Assembly (NCBI GenBank): GCA_963809545.1
Contig: CAWEKD010000005.1
Location: 1 to 64,000, forward strand
DNA length: 64,000 nucleotides
Source of the DNA: Natronosporangium sp035305625
GTDB lineage: Bacteria; Actinomycetota; Actinomycetes; Mycobacteriales; Micromonosporaceae
Direction of reading: 5' to 3'
Positions 7,891-16,846 of the stretch are shown piece by piece. The translations under genes and the position numbers were made by a program. The notes beneath the pieces were generated by a model, which was not told where the DNA came from, searched no databases, and was given only the letters and a program-made list of their open reading frames with translations. Each line of letters opens with the position of its first letter. The first letter of the stretch is position 1.

Positions 7891-8161
7891 GAACACCGCT
7901 CGTGCCTCCCGCGATGGCCGCAATGGCGATGGGGAGGGCCCGGTGGTAGCCGATGGCATCAGCGTTGGTCCGGACGACGGCGCCCCAGGTCCGCGCGAAC
8001 TCACGGGTCTGCTTCAGCCCACAGGTCTGCGTGGATCCATCCCGCTCATTGGCGCCGGCTACTACCGGTCGGGGCAGGTCGTCACCGGACCAACGGGCAG
8101 TCGGGGTCGCTGGTACCCGGGCAGCAGGCAGCGACGGTCGCCGGTCCATCGTCGTCAGCAC
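7868..8161 (-). CDS. Upstream ORF (leader peptide) in the whiB7 leader
   Basis: Minus-strand ORF of 97 residues ending TSGVPPRGRSA, with its TAG at 7870-7868. A strong AGGAGG (8175-8170) sits 8 bases before a GTG at 8161; a GTG at 8170 in the same frame would overlap the site. It begins about 50 bases downstream of the predicted transcription start. The composition does not look like a conserved domain, so its role is probably to place ribosomes on the leader. A shorter internal start, such as the ATG at 8149, cannot be excluded. Confidence 0.5.
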   Translation of the reverse strand: MLTTMDRRPSLPAARVPATPTARWSGDDLPRPVVAGANERDGSTQTCGLKQTREFARTWGAVVRTNADAIGYHRALPIAIAAIAGGTSGVPPRGRSA

Positions 8162-8218
8162 TACCGTCACCTCCTGCCTCGATCGTGCGCACGGGAGCTA
8201 CCCGTTGCTGTCCGGCAC

Positions 8219-8256
8219 ACACTATGCGCCCCGGAACGGCCGCGCAAACGAATTAA
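8219..8256 (-). promoter_or_regulatory. whiB7 promoter with AT-rich WhiB7-type element
   Basis: On the minus strand, -35 TTGCGC (8247-8242), a 17-base spacer and -10 TAGTGT (8224-8219). Just upstream of the -35 is an AT-rich patch, TTAATTCGT (8256-8248), in the place where WhiB7 is known to contact DNA through its AT-hook. The patch overlaps the TAA stop of uvrD2. The start point would be near 8212. Confidence 0.65.
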
Positions 8257-10348
8257 CGGTCCAATCCCCGACTTGTTACCTCGGTTACATCCGCGCCCGC
8301 GATCAGGGCCAGTACCGCCGCCCCGTACTGCGCCAATTTGCGCGGGCCGATCCCCGCGATCGTCGCCAGTTCCGCCTCCGTGGTCGGCCGCCGCTCCGCC
8401 AGCGCCGTCAAGGTGGCGTCGGTGAACACCACGTACGCCGGGACCGACTGCGCGGCCGCCACCTCCCGGCGCCACTGCCGCAGCCGCTCGTACAGCTGCT
8501 CGTCGCGATCGGACGGACAGGTGGCGCACCGACCGAGCTTGCGATCGGTGCCGGCCAGCAGGGTGGTGCCGCAGATCCGGCAGGTCACCACCGGCTGCGC
8601 CCGGCGCGCCGCCCCCCGCGGGGTCGGTCCACCCCGGCCGGAGTCGACCTCCCAGTGCGGAATGAACCGGCACGGCCGGCGCGGCCGACCGCCCGGAGAC
8701 CGGGCCTGCCCGTACGACAGCCACAGCCATTCCCGGGCCCGGGTGATCCCGACGTACAGCAGCCGGCGCTCCTCCTCCAGCGCGTCGGCGGTCCGGGCGT
8801 AGCTCGTCGGCAGGGTGCCCTCGACCAGGCCGACCAGGAACACCGCGTCCCACTCCAGTCCCTTGGCCGCATGCAGGCTCGCCAACGTCACCCCCTCCAC
8901 CGTGGGGGAGTGCTGGTGGGCCGCCCGCCGGGCGAGCTCCTGTACGAACTCGTCCAAGGTGGTGGCCGGCACCTCTTCGGCCAACGTGACCAACGCTTGC
9001 AAGGCTTCCCACCGCTCCCGGGTCGCGCCGCCCGGCGGCGGCCGATCCGGCTGCCAGCCGATCCGGGTCAGCGCCTCGGTGACCTGCGCGGCCAGCGGGG
9101 CCGCCTCCTCCGGCGCGGTGCGGGTGGCGGCCCGGATCGCCACCATCGCCTGTCGCACCTCCGGCCGGTCGAAGAACCGGGCCGCCCCGGTCACCACCGT
9201 GGGCACTCCGGCCTCGGCCAGCGCCTCCTCGTACCCCCGGGACTGGGCGTTGGTGCGGTAGAGCACCGCGATCTCCCGCGGCGGGACGCCGGCCCGGATC
9301 AGCTCCGCGCACCGGGCGGCCACCGCCGCCGCCTCCGCGACCTCATCCGGGAAAATCTTCAGCTCCGGCTCCGGCCCCGGGGGGCGCTGCCCCTGTAGCG
9401 CCACCCGCAGCCGCCCCTCCTCCCCCTGCGCCTGGGAGATCACCGTGTTGGCCAGCGCCACCACTTGCGGGGTGGAGCGATAGTCCCGGACCAGTCGGAC
9501 CACCACCGCGTGCCGGTACCGGCGCGGGAACTCCCGCAGATAGACCGCGCTCGCCCCGGTGAAGGAGTAGATGGTCTGGCTGGCGTCACCGACCACCGTC
9601 AGGTCGTCCCGCTCCCCCAGCCACGCCTCCAGCAGCCGCTGCTGCAACGGATTGACGTCTTGATACTCGTCCACCACAAAGTGCCGGTACTGGGAGCGGA
9701 TCTGCGCGGCCACGTCCGGGTGGTCCTCAATCGCCCACACCGTGGCCCGCAGCAGATCCTCAAAATCGATCACCCCCGGGAGCGCTTGATCTGCTCGTAC
9801 GCGGTGTACACCGCGGCCACGGTGGCCGGATCCCAGGCAGTCTCCCGCTGCGCCTTGCCGGCGGCCCCACGTACTCGGACGGTTCGACCAGGCTGGACTT
9901 GGCCCACTCGATCTCGGTGGCGAGGTCCCGGGCGGCCGTCCGGTCGGCGGTCAGCCCCACCCAGGCCGCGGCGAGGGTGACCAGTGGCGCTTGCTCTCCA
10001 CCAGCTCCGGGAGCGGTCGACCGTCGAGTAACCTGGGGGCGAAGTAGCTGTAGCTGCCGCAGCGCCGCCGCGTGGAAGGTCCGGGCCTGCACTCCGTCGA
10101 CGCCCAGCTGCGGCAGCCGCTCCCGCAGTTCGCCGGCGGCCCGGGCGGTGAAGGTGACCGCCAACACATGCAGCGGCGATCTCCCCGGTCACCACGCGGT
10201 ACGCGATCCGGCGGGTAATCGCCCGGGTCTTGCCGGTGCCGGCGCCGGCCAGAACGCACACCGGCCCCGCCGGCGCGGTGACCGCGGCCTGTTGCTCCGG
10301 ATCCAGTCCGGCCAGCACCGCCCGCACCGGATCGTCGGTCACCCGCAC
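8253..10348 (-). CDS. uvrD2: ATP-dependent DNA helicase UvrD2, reading frame interrupted
   Basis: Superfamily I 3'-5' helicase. The start MRVTDDPVRAVLAGLDPEQQAAV leads to Walker A GAGTGKT; DEYQDVNPLQQ is motif II and GDASQTIYSFTGA motif III. The C-terminal part carries two CxxC pairs (CRICGTTLL and CATC) and an HRDC domain (about 8,260-8,500), which together define UvrD2 rather than UvrD1. The N-terminal third is broken: the frame changes near 10,165, around 10,030-9,980, near 9,860 and near 9,775. The pieces add up to a full-length protein, so base miscalls are likely. In mycobacteria UvrD2 is essential. It lies head-to-tail with whiB7. Confidence 0.85.
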
Positions 10349-10466
10349 CTCCTCACCGCTGGCGGCGCCACCCCCCGTACCGGGCGCCGGCCGATGTGGG
10401 CATCATCGCAGGCGGTTCCCATCATCGGTCGAGTAGTGTCGGTATCGGCTACCCCCGGAGGTTTCC

Positions 10467-10706
10467 ATGCTGACTATGTACTCCACGCAGTGGTGTGGTT
10501 ACTGCCGCCGCCTCGCCGCCCAGCTGGATCGCGAAGGCATCGCGTACCGGGTGGTCGACATCGAGCAGGATCCGGCCGCCGCCGAGTACGTGATGAGCGT
10601 CAACGGCGGCAACCGGACGGTGCCGACCGTGACTTTCCCGGACGGCACCGCGCTGACCAACCCGAGCATCGCCGAGGTCAAGCGGCAGCTGGCCGCGGCC
10701 AACTGA
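10467..10706 (+). CDS. mrx1: Mycoredoxin (glutaredoxin-like)
   Basis: A 79-residue thioredoxin-fold protein with active site WCGYC at residues 9-13, cis-proline block TVPTV, and the mycoredoxin block SVNGGNRTVPTV. Mycoredoxin-1 reduces protein-mycothiol mixed disulfides with mycothiol as electron donor in the cytoplasm. GGAGG precedes the ATG by about 6 bases. It is divergent from uvrD2, at the same place as Rv3198A in M. tuberculosis, which supports both its identity and that the host makes mycothiol. Confidence 0.92.
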   Translation: MLTMYSTQWCGYCRRLAAQLDREGIAYRVVDIEQDPAAAEYVMSVNGGNRTVPTVTFPDGTALTNPSIAEVKRQLAAAN

Positions 10707-10797
10707 TCCACCGTCACCTCCGGCGCACCGCGGTCCGCCGGAGGTGGCCACTCCGCCGCCGGCTCCTGCGCTCAGGTGAGCGGGCACCGATTGCGCA

Positions 10798-11502
10798 TCA
10801 GCGGTGGTCGTCGGGGGATTCCTCGCTCGGGTCCGCCGCGGCGGCGGGACCGGGCTGGTCACCGGGCGGGGCGGCGCGGTCGGACGCGTGCGCCACCCCC
10901 CAGGCCACCAACCGGACCAGCCGGGCGTCGGGCGGACGCCGAGCGGGATCCACCCGGTCCCGTGACCGGGCGGCCCACCGCTGGAGCACCTGCAGGATCT
11001 CCGTCTCCACCTGGGCCAATTCGTCGGCGGTCAACAGCCCCCAGCTGTAGGTGGAGAACCCCGCTTCCCGCCACGCCGGCGGCGCCGCCTCCCGGCGGAC
11101 AAACCATTCCCGCAGCGCCGCTATCTCCTGGTCGAGCATCACCTCGTTGAGCACATCGCCGGCCTGCGCCCGCTCGGGTGGATCTTCCCGCCGGGACACG
11201 TCGATCTGATGGGCGATCAGTCGCCACGGTCGCCGGCGGCCGGTGCCGCTCTCCGCTTCTTCGATGAACCCGTACCGCGCCAGTTGCCGCAGGTGCCAGG
11301 AGCAGTTGGCCGGTGATTCTCCGGTCCGCTCCGCCAGCTCCGTGGCGGTCGCCTGCCCCAGGTCCGCCAGCTCCGCCAGGAGTCGCAACCGGACCGGATG
11401 AGCCATCGCGCGCAGCGCCCGAGGGTCCCGGACCTCCCGGAGAGTCTCCGTCCCGGGGGGCGTGGGCGGAACCGGACGGGGGTCACCATCAACCTCAGAC
11501 AC
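10798..11502 (-). CDS. ArsR-type winged-helix transcriptional regulator
   Basis: A 234-residue protein with an ArsR-like winged helix at about 25-95: RAMAHPVRLRLLAELA, then ATATELAERTGESPANCSWHLRQLARYGFIEE as the recognition helix. A longer C-terminal region (about 100-200) of unknown role ends in a Pro/Ala-rich tail. No metal-binding cysteine pair like that of classic ArsR is seen. Start GTG 11502 fits a leaderless transcript from the adjacent promoter. A palindrome in that promoter suggests autorepression. It may control nearby genes, but none is obvious. Confidence 0.8.
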   Translation of the reverse strand: MSEVDGDPRPVPPTPPGTETLREVRDPRALRAMAHPVRLRLLAELADLGQATATELAERTGESPANCSWHLRQLARYGFIEEAESGTGRRRPWRLIAHQIDVSRREDPPERAQAGDVLNEVMLDQEIAALREWFVRREAAPPAWREAGFSTYSWGLLTADELAQVETEILQVLQRWAARSRDRVDPARRPPDARLVRLVAWGVAHASDRAAPPGDQPGPAAAADPSEESPDDHR

Positions 11503-11508
11503 TATGAA

Positions 11509-11537
11509 AGCGTAACTTTCGAAAGAAATCTTTTCAA
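11509..11537 (-). promoter_or_regulatory. Promoter with operator-like palindrome for the ArsR-type gene
   Basis: -35 TTGAAA (11537-11532), an exact 17-base spacer and -10 TACGCT (11514-11509), 6 bases before the GTG, so the mRNA is probably leaderless. A perfect 10-base palindrome, CTTTCGAAAG (11516-11525), lies in the spacer, and further GAAAG/CTTTT copies flank it. A repressor bound there would block RNA polymerase. Confidence 0.65.
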
Positions 11538-11606
11538 GGCTTCCTCACGCCGGAGCGGCGCCACCCCGCCGCACCGGTGGTCCACCCGTCCCGCCGCCGG
11601 GGCCGA

Positions 11607-12578
11607 TCAGCGGCCGGTGAGCCAGGTACGGATCAGATAGTGGGCGATCGAGGCCGGACCGGGCAAGGCGACCGTCCCCGGCGCCGCCGCGCCGTGCGGC
11701 GCCCCCGCCGGGTCCGGCCGGTCGGACAGCAACTCCGTCACCTCGGCCCGGGTGAACCACCGCACCTCCGCGATCTCCGCCGGAGCGGGGCGCACCGGCT
11801 GAGTCGGGTCGGCGTACCCGGTGAAGCCCAGCATCAACGAACTCGGGAACGGCCAGGCCTGGCTGCCCTGATAGCGCAGCTGGGTCACCTCGATGCCGAC
11901 CTCCTCCCGCACCTCCCGGACCACCGCGGCCTCGGCCGACTCCCCCGGCTCCACAAACCCCGCCAAGGTGGAGAAGAACCGCCGTCCCCCCTGGCCCCGC
12001 CAAGCGGCGTTACGCCCGAGCAGACAGCGCCCCTCCGGTCCCGACACCCCGTCGTGCACCAGCACGATCACCGCCGGATCCACCCGCGGGAACACCTGCG
12101 CGCCGGACGGGTCGACCAGCAGCCAGCCCGCATCGGCCGCCTGAAGGGGGGCACCGGTGGCCGGCGAGAACCGATGCTGCGCGTGCCAATTCGCCAACGC
12201 CACCGCGGTGGTGAACACGCTGGTGTCCCGGTCGGACAGCGCTGCGCCCACCTCCCGCAGCGTCACCGGTCGCGCCGCGGGCAGCGTGGGAAGTTCCGCT
12301 ACCACCGCGAAGTACGGGGTGTCGTCCGAGTCCACACCGAGGAACAACCGCAACCCCTCCGGTGCCTCGGAGGACGCGATGAACACCAGTTCTTCCGAGT
12401 CATCACCGGCGCTTCGACACAGGGTGCGGCCGGCCGGGCTCACCACCAGCACGTGCGCCCGTGCCCAGGCCTGCTCCAGCCACGCCGGATCGGTCCGACG
12501 CTCCGCCGCCCGATCCAACCCGGTCCGCGCCAGCGGCGGGGCCGACTCCGGTCCCACAGCGAGCCCGCCCGTCACCAC
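11607..12578 (-). CDS. nudC: NudC-type NAD(+) diphosphatase (Nudix hydrolase)
   Basis: A 323-residue protein with the full Nudix box GFVEPGESAEAAVVREVREE (GX5EX7REUXEEXGU pattern) and the NudC signature SQAWPFPSS, seven positions from the usual SQPWPFP with Ala for Pro. NudC cleaves NAD(H) to NMN and AMP and can remove NAD caps from RNA. The family's zinc-ribbon cysteines are absent: the site that normally reads CPxCG is SPATGAP here. Its start overlaps the stop of the upstream M16 gene by a few bases, and uvrD2-mrx-nudC neighbours match mycobacteria. Confidence 0.87.
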   Translation of the reverse strand: MVTGGLAVGPESAPPLARTGLDRAAERRTDPAWLEQAWARAHVLVVSPAGRTLCRSAGDDSEELVFIASSEAPEGLRLFLGVDSDDTPYFAVVAELPTLPAARPVTLREVGAALSDRDTSVFTTAVALANWHAQHRFSPATGAPLQAADAGWLLVDPSGAQVFPRVDPAVIVLVHDGVSGPEGRCLLGRNAAWRGQGGRRFFSTLAGFVEPGESAEAAVVREVREEVGIEVTQLRYQGSQAWPFPSSLMLGFTGYADPTQPVRPAPAEIAEVRWFTRAEVTELLSDRPDPAGAPHGAAAPGTVALPGPASIAHYLIRTWLTGR

Positions 12579-13886
12579 GGTTCGCGGGTCACCGGCCCCA
12601 ACCGGGCCAGGCCCGCCTCCACCTCGGTGGCGTCCCCCAGCAGCACCGGCACCGCCCGCGCCGGCGCCAGGTACCGGGCAGCCACGGTCGCCACATCGTC
12701 CACAGTAATGTCCGCCAACGCCTGGGTGTACCGGAGCAGGTAGTCCAGGCGCAGCCCGAACCCGGCATAGGTACTGGCCAACCCCGCCAACCCCGCCTGG
12801 GTGGCCATACTCAGCTGGATGGTGCCGAGCGCGTACTGCCGCGCCTGCGTCAACTCCTCCTCCGTCGGCGGCAGACAGGCCAACCGTCCCAGCTCATACC
12901 AGGTCTCCAGCAGCGCCGGCGCGGTCACCTCGGTGGCCACTTCGGCCGCGACCACCACCACCGATCCGGCCTCCGAATGCTCCACCGTCGACCGCGGGCT
13001 GTAGGAGTAGCCCTTGTCCTCCCGGATGTTCTCCACCCAGCGGGAGGAGAAGTACCCTCCGAAGATCAAATTGGCCAGCTGCAACGCGGGGTGGTCCGGG
13101 TGGTGGCGACCGACCGCCGGCAACGCCAGCCGCAGCGACGACTGCACCGACTCCGGACGGTCGGCCAGCAGCAGCGGGCCGGGCACCAACGGCGGGGTAG
13201 CCGGCAGAGTCACCGGCTCCTGGCCCCCGAGCCAGCCCCCCAGCCGGTCGGCGGCCACGTCCAAAATCGCGTCCGGATCGAGATCACCGACCAGCACCAG
13301 AGTCGCTCCCCGCGGACTCACCCGCTCCGCGTGCAGCCGCCGCAGCTGCTCCCCGGACACCGCCTGCACCTGCGCGGGCTCCGGGCGTCTGCTCCCCGTA
13401 TGGGTGGTCACCGTAGATCCGCCGCAGCAGCACCTCCTGCACCAGATGCGCCGGCTGCTTCCGCGCCACCCGGATCCGGTCGACCAGCCGCTCCCGCTCG
13501 GTCACAACCTGCTCCTCCGGGTAGCTGGCAGCGGTCAGCACCTCGGCCAGGACCGACAGCAGCTGGTCCAACCGGCTGGCCAGGCCGTTGCCGGCAACCA
13601 GCAGCCGGTCCGGGTTGACCGAGGCCGACAGCGCCCCTCCGGCGGCCTGCAGCTCGGCGGCGATCTCCACGTTGGAGCGCGTGGCGGTACCCGACAGCAG
13701 CGTCTGGGCCAGCACCGACGCACCGGGCAGATCCGCCTGTCCGAACGGGACCCGCAGCCGGACCTCCACCAGCGGCACGGTGGCCCGCCGGATCGCGATC
13801 ACCGTGAGCCCGCTCGGCAGCGTCCGCTCCGCCGACTCCGGCAGGGTCAGTTCCCCCAGGGGTAGGAGCTCCGGGACCGCCCTCAT
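12572..13886 (-). CDS. M16 peptidase-like subunit lacking the zinc motif, frame interrupted
   Basis: Second of two M16 genes, with ATGA overlap to the first. N-terminal part LTLPESAERTLPSGLTVIAIRR lacks HxxEH: the expected place reads LLSGTATR. C-terminal part has the conserved FGGYFSSRWVENIREDKGYSYSPRS segment. This is the pattern of a non-catalytic partner in a two-gene M16B pair. A single extra base in a C run near 13,388 shifts the frame; removing it restores EQTPEPAQVQAVSGE. Its downstream end overlaps nudC. Confidence 0.8.
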
Positions 13887-15229
13887 TCCCGCTCACCGCC
13901 CCCCGGGATGATCTCCAAACTCGCCCGCCGCTGCGGCCGGAGGGTGGCCGCCGCGGCCCGCACCTGCTCTTCGGTCACGGACCCGATCAACTGCGGAAGT
14001 CGGTTGACCATGGCGGGATCACCCCGCTGGAGCTCCAGTACCGCCATGGCATGCCCCCGTCCGAGCACATCGTCGCTCTCCCGGAGCAGCTGGCTGGCCA
14101 TCCGGGCCTGCACCCGGGCGAGCTCCCCGTCGGTCAGCCCATCGGTGGCCAACCGGTCGAGTTCCTCGTCCACGGTGGCGAGCACTCGCTCCACGTTGCC
14201 CTCCGGAGGCAGGTACGCCTGCAGCACCAACGCGGTGGGATCCCGTACCGCGAACGGCTCCGCCATGAACCCGAGGTACCCGCCGATGCTGGTGACCGAC
14301 CGGTCCCGCAGCACCAGCCGCTCCACCAGCCGCGACGCGTCCCCGTCGGTGAGCACCTCCGCCAGCACCACGTACGGCAGGTAGCCGGTCAGGTCGTTGA
14401 TCGGATCCGGCACCCGCCACGCCATCGCCACCGCCGGCAGCGGCGCCAGCTTGTCCAGCAACTCCGCCCGCCGCTCCTCGGTCAGGTCCGGTTCGCCGAA
14501 GTCGGGGCGGGGTGGGGCCGGGCGGGCGGGTACGTCCCCGAAGTGGCGCTCCACCAGCACCCGGGTCTGATCCGGGTCGAGGTCCCCGGCGACCGCCAGC
14601 ACCGCGTTCCCCGCGGCGTAGTAGGTCTCGAAGAACTCGGCCGCGTCGGCCACCGAGGCCGCCTCCAGGTCCTCGAACGAGCCGTACCCGTCGTGGGCGT
14701 TGGGGAAGGTGTCGAACATGACCGGCGGCAGCCGCAGCCACGGGAACCCGCCGTACGGCCGGTTCAAGACGTTGACCCGAATCTCCTCCTTGACCACGTC
14801 CACCTGGTTACGCAGGTTGGCCTCGGTCAGGTTGGGGCCGCGCATCCGATCGGCCTCCAGGAACAGCGCCCGCTCCAGCGCCCCCGCCGGCAGGGTCTCG
14901 AAGTAGTCGGTGTAGTCCAGGTGGGTGGATCCGTTGAAGACGCCCCCGGACCCCTGCACGTACCGGAAATGGGCGAATTTCTCCAGGTTCTCCGATCCCT
15001 GGAACATCAGATGCTCGAACAGGTGCGCGAACCCGGTCCGCCCCGGCGGCTCGGACCGAATCCCGACGTCATAGACGACCGCCACCCCCACCACCGGCGC
15101 GCTCGGGTCTGGTGAGATCACCACTCGCAACCCATTGGGGAGGGTGAAGCGTTCTACCGGGTAGTGAGTCTCAAGCGTGGATCCGGTCGCGGCGAGCGGA
15201 CCGTGCGGCGTGATCCGGGATGCTGACAC
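13883..15229 (-). CDS. M16 family zinc metallopeptidase, catalytic subunit
   Basis: A 448-residue M16B peptidase with zinc-binding HLFEH at 69-73, and the downstream metal-ligand glutamate region NQVDVVKEEIRVNVLNRPYGG. It is probably the active half of a heterodimer with the gene that follows. No signal peptide is visible, so a cytoplasmic role in peptide degradation is likely. Family members resemble mitochondrial processing peptidase. ATGA overlap with the partner gene indicates translational coupling. Confidence 0.9.
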   Translation of the reverse strand: MSASRITPHGPLAATGSTLETHYPVERFTLPNGLRVVISPDPSAPVVGVAVVYDVGIRSEPPGRTGFAHLFEHLMFQGSENLEKFAHFRYVQGSGGVFNGSTHLDYTDYFETLPAGALERALFLEADRMRGPNLTEANLRNQVDVVKEEIRVNVLNRPYGGFPWLRLPPVMFDTFPNAHDGYGSFEDLEAASVADAAEFFETYYAAGNAVLAVAGDLDPDQTRVLVERHFGDVPARPAPPRPDFGEPDLTEERRAELLDKLAPLPAVAMAWRVPDPINDLTGYLPYVVLAEVLTDGDASRLVERLVLRDRSVTSIGGYLGFMAEPFAVRDPTALVLQAYLPPEGNVERVLATVDEELDRLATDGLTDGELARVQARMASQLLRESDDVLGRGHAMAVLELQRGDPAMVNRLPQLIGSVTEEQVRAAAATLRPQRRASLEIIPGGGERE

Positions 15230-15461
15230 CTGCCGACCGTAGCAGGTCCGCCGGCACCGTCACGGCACTGCTCCGCGCCATAGCCCCGAGGGGGTCCATT
15301 TACCAGGAAATTGCCCGACTTGGTATCCGCCAACCAGCCTATTCATAGATCAATTCCCACTTCGCTCACCGGTTAGCATCAACTGACCGCCGTCTGGCCA
15401 TCCGGGCCGACGGCGGAAGGGGGGATCGACCAGAGCACAGTGACGAGGCGGTGAACGAATT
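15230..15461. other. Divergent promoter region between the M16 pair and the aminomutase-like gene
   Basis: The middle (about 15,300-15,380) is clearly AT-richer than its surroundings and should hold the divergent promoters. A hairpin with 8-base-pair outer stem CCGCCGTC (15387-15394)/GACGGCGG (15409-15416) and inner GGCC pairing lies in the probable leader of the downstream gene, ending 45 bases before its ATG. Confidence 0.4.
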
Positions 15462-16752
15462 ATGGAGACCCCCTTCCGCGCATTCGGAGGTCGACATCTC
15501 GACCAGCTGCTGCGGGAACGGACGAACTTTGACGGGGAGGAACGGCTCCAGGCACAGGCGGTAGCCGCTGTGCTCCCGTTCCGGATCAACCAGTACGTAC
15601 TGGACGAACTGATCGACTGGTCGGCGGTTCCGAACGATCCGATCTACCGACTCACCTTCCCGCAGCCCGGCATGCTGGTGCCGGCCGATCTGGACCGCAT
15701 GGTGGGCCTGCTTCGCAGCGACGCCGCCCCCGGGGAGGTGGCGGCCGCCGTCCACCAGATCCGGCGCCGGCTCAACCCCCACCCGGCTGGCCAGTTGGAC
15801 CAGAACACTCCCTACCTGGAGGGGGAGCGGCTGTCGGGCATGCAGCACAAATACCGGGAGACGCTGCTGGTCTTCCCCCGCCAGGGACAGACCTGCCACG
15901 CCTACTGCAGCTACTGCTTCCGGTGGCCGCAGTTCGTGGGCGACCAGGAACTGAAGATCGCCACGGACGACGTGGCCACCATGGTGAACTATCTCCACCG
16001 GCACCCGGAGATCACCAGCGTCCTGATCACCGGCGGGGATCCGCTGATCATGCGGACCGCGGTGCTGCGGCGGTACCTGGAGCCGCTGCTGGCGATCGAC
16101 ACGGTGGAGTCGATCCGGATCGGCACCAAGGCCCTCAGCTACTGGCCGCACCGGGTGCTCACCGACCCGGACGCCGCCGACCTGCTGGCGCTGTTCCGGC
16201 AGGTGGTGGCCGCCGGCAAGCACCTGGCGGTGATGGGGCACTACTCCCATCCACGGGAGCTGGAGCCGGCCCCGGCCCGGGAAGCGGTCGCGCGGGTGCT
16301 GGCCACCGGGGCGGTGATCCGCAGCCAAGCCCCGATGATCCGGGGGGTGAACGACGACGCGGACGCGTGGGCGCGGCTGTGGCGGGAGCAGACCCGGCTG
16401 TCGATCGTGCCGTACTACATGTTCATGGAGCGGGACACCGGGGCGCAGCACTACTTCTCGGTGCCGCTCGCCCGCGGCGTACGAGCTGTTCCGCACCGCC
16501 TACCAGCAGGTGTCGGGGTTGGCCCGGACGGTCCGGGGGCCGGTCATGTCCGCCACCCCCGGCAAGGTCTGCGTGGACGGCGTGGCCGAAATCCACGGGG
16601 AGCGGGTGTTCGCGCTGCGGATGCTGCAGGCCCGCGACCCACGGCTGGTGGGCCGGCCGTTCTTCGCCCAGTACGACCCGGACGCGACCTGGCTGACCGA
16701 CCTGAAGCCGGCGCTGGGGGCGCAGGAGCTGCTACCGGTCCCACTGGACTGA
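15462..16752 (+). CDS. Lysine 2,3-aminomutase (KamA) family radical SAM enzyme, frame interrupted
   Basis: About 430 residues once the frame is repaired. The radical SAM cluster motif is TCHAYCSYCFRWPQF, with C145, C149 and C152. ITGGDPLIM is the GGE-like SAM-binding segment, and GPVMSATPGKVCVDG near the end contains a lysine in the position of the PLP-binding lysine. Family members use PLP and S-adenosylmethionine to move an amino group, as in lysine to beta-lysine. One extra G at 16,476-16,477 breaks the frame after VPLAR; the tail continues as AYELFRTAYQQVSGLAR. No downstream beta-lysine acetyltransferase is present, so the substrate is uncertain. Confidence 0.82.
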
Positions 16753-16846
16753 CCGCTCCTGCCCCTCGGCGCCCGCGCCTGGTCAGCTGGGCGCTACTCG
16801 CTCGACCGGTCGCTGGTCACCGCGTCTTCGCCGCGGTGCGCGCCGG

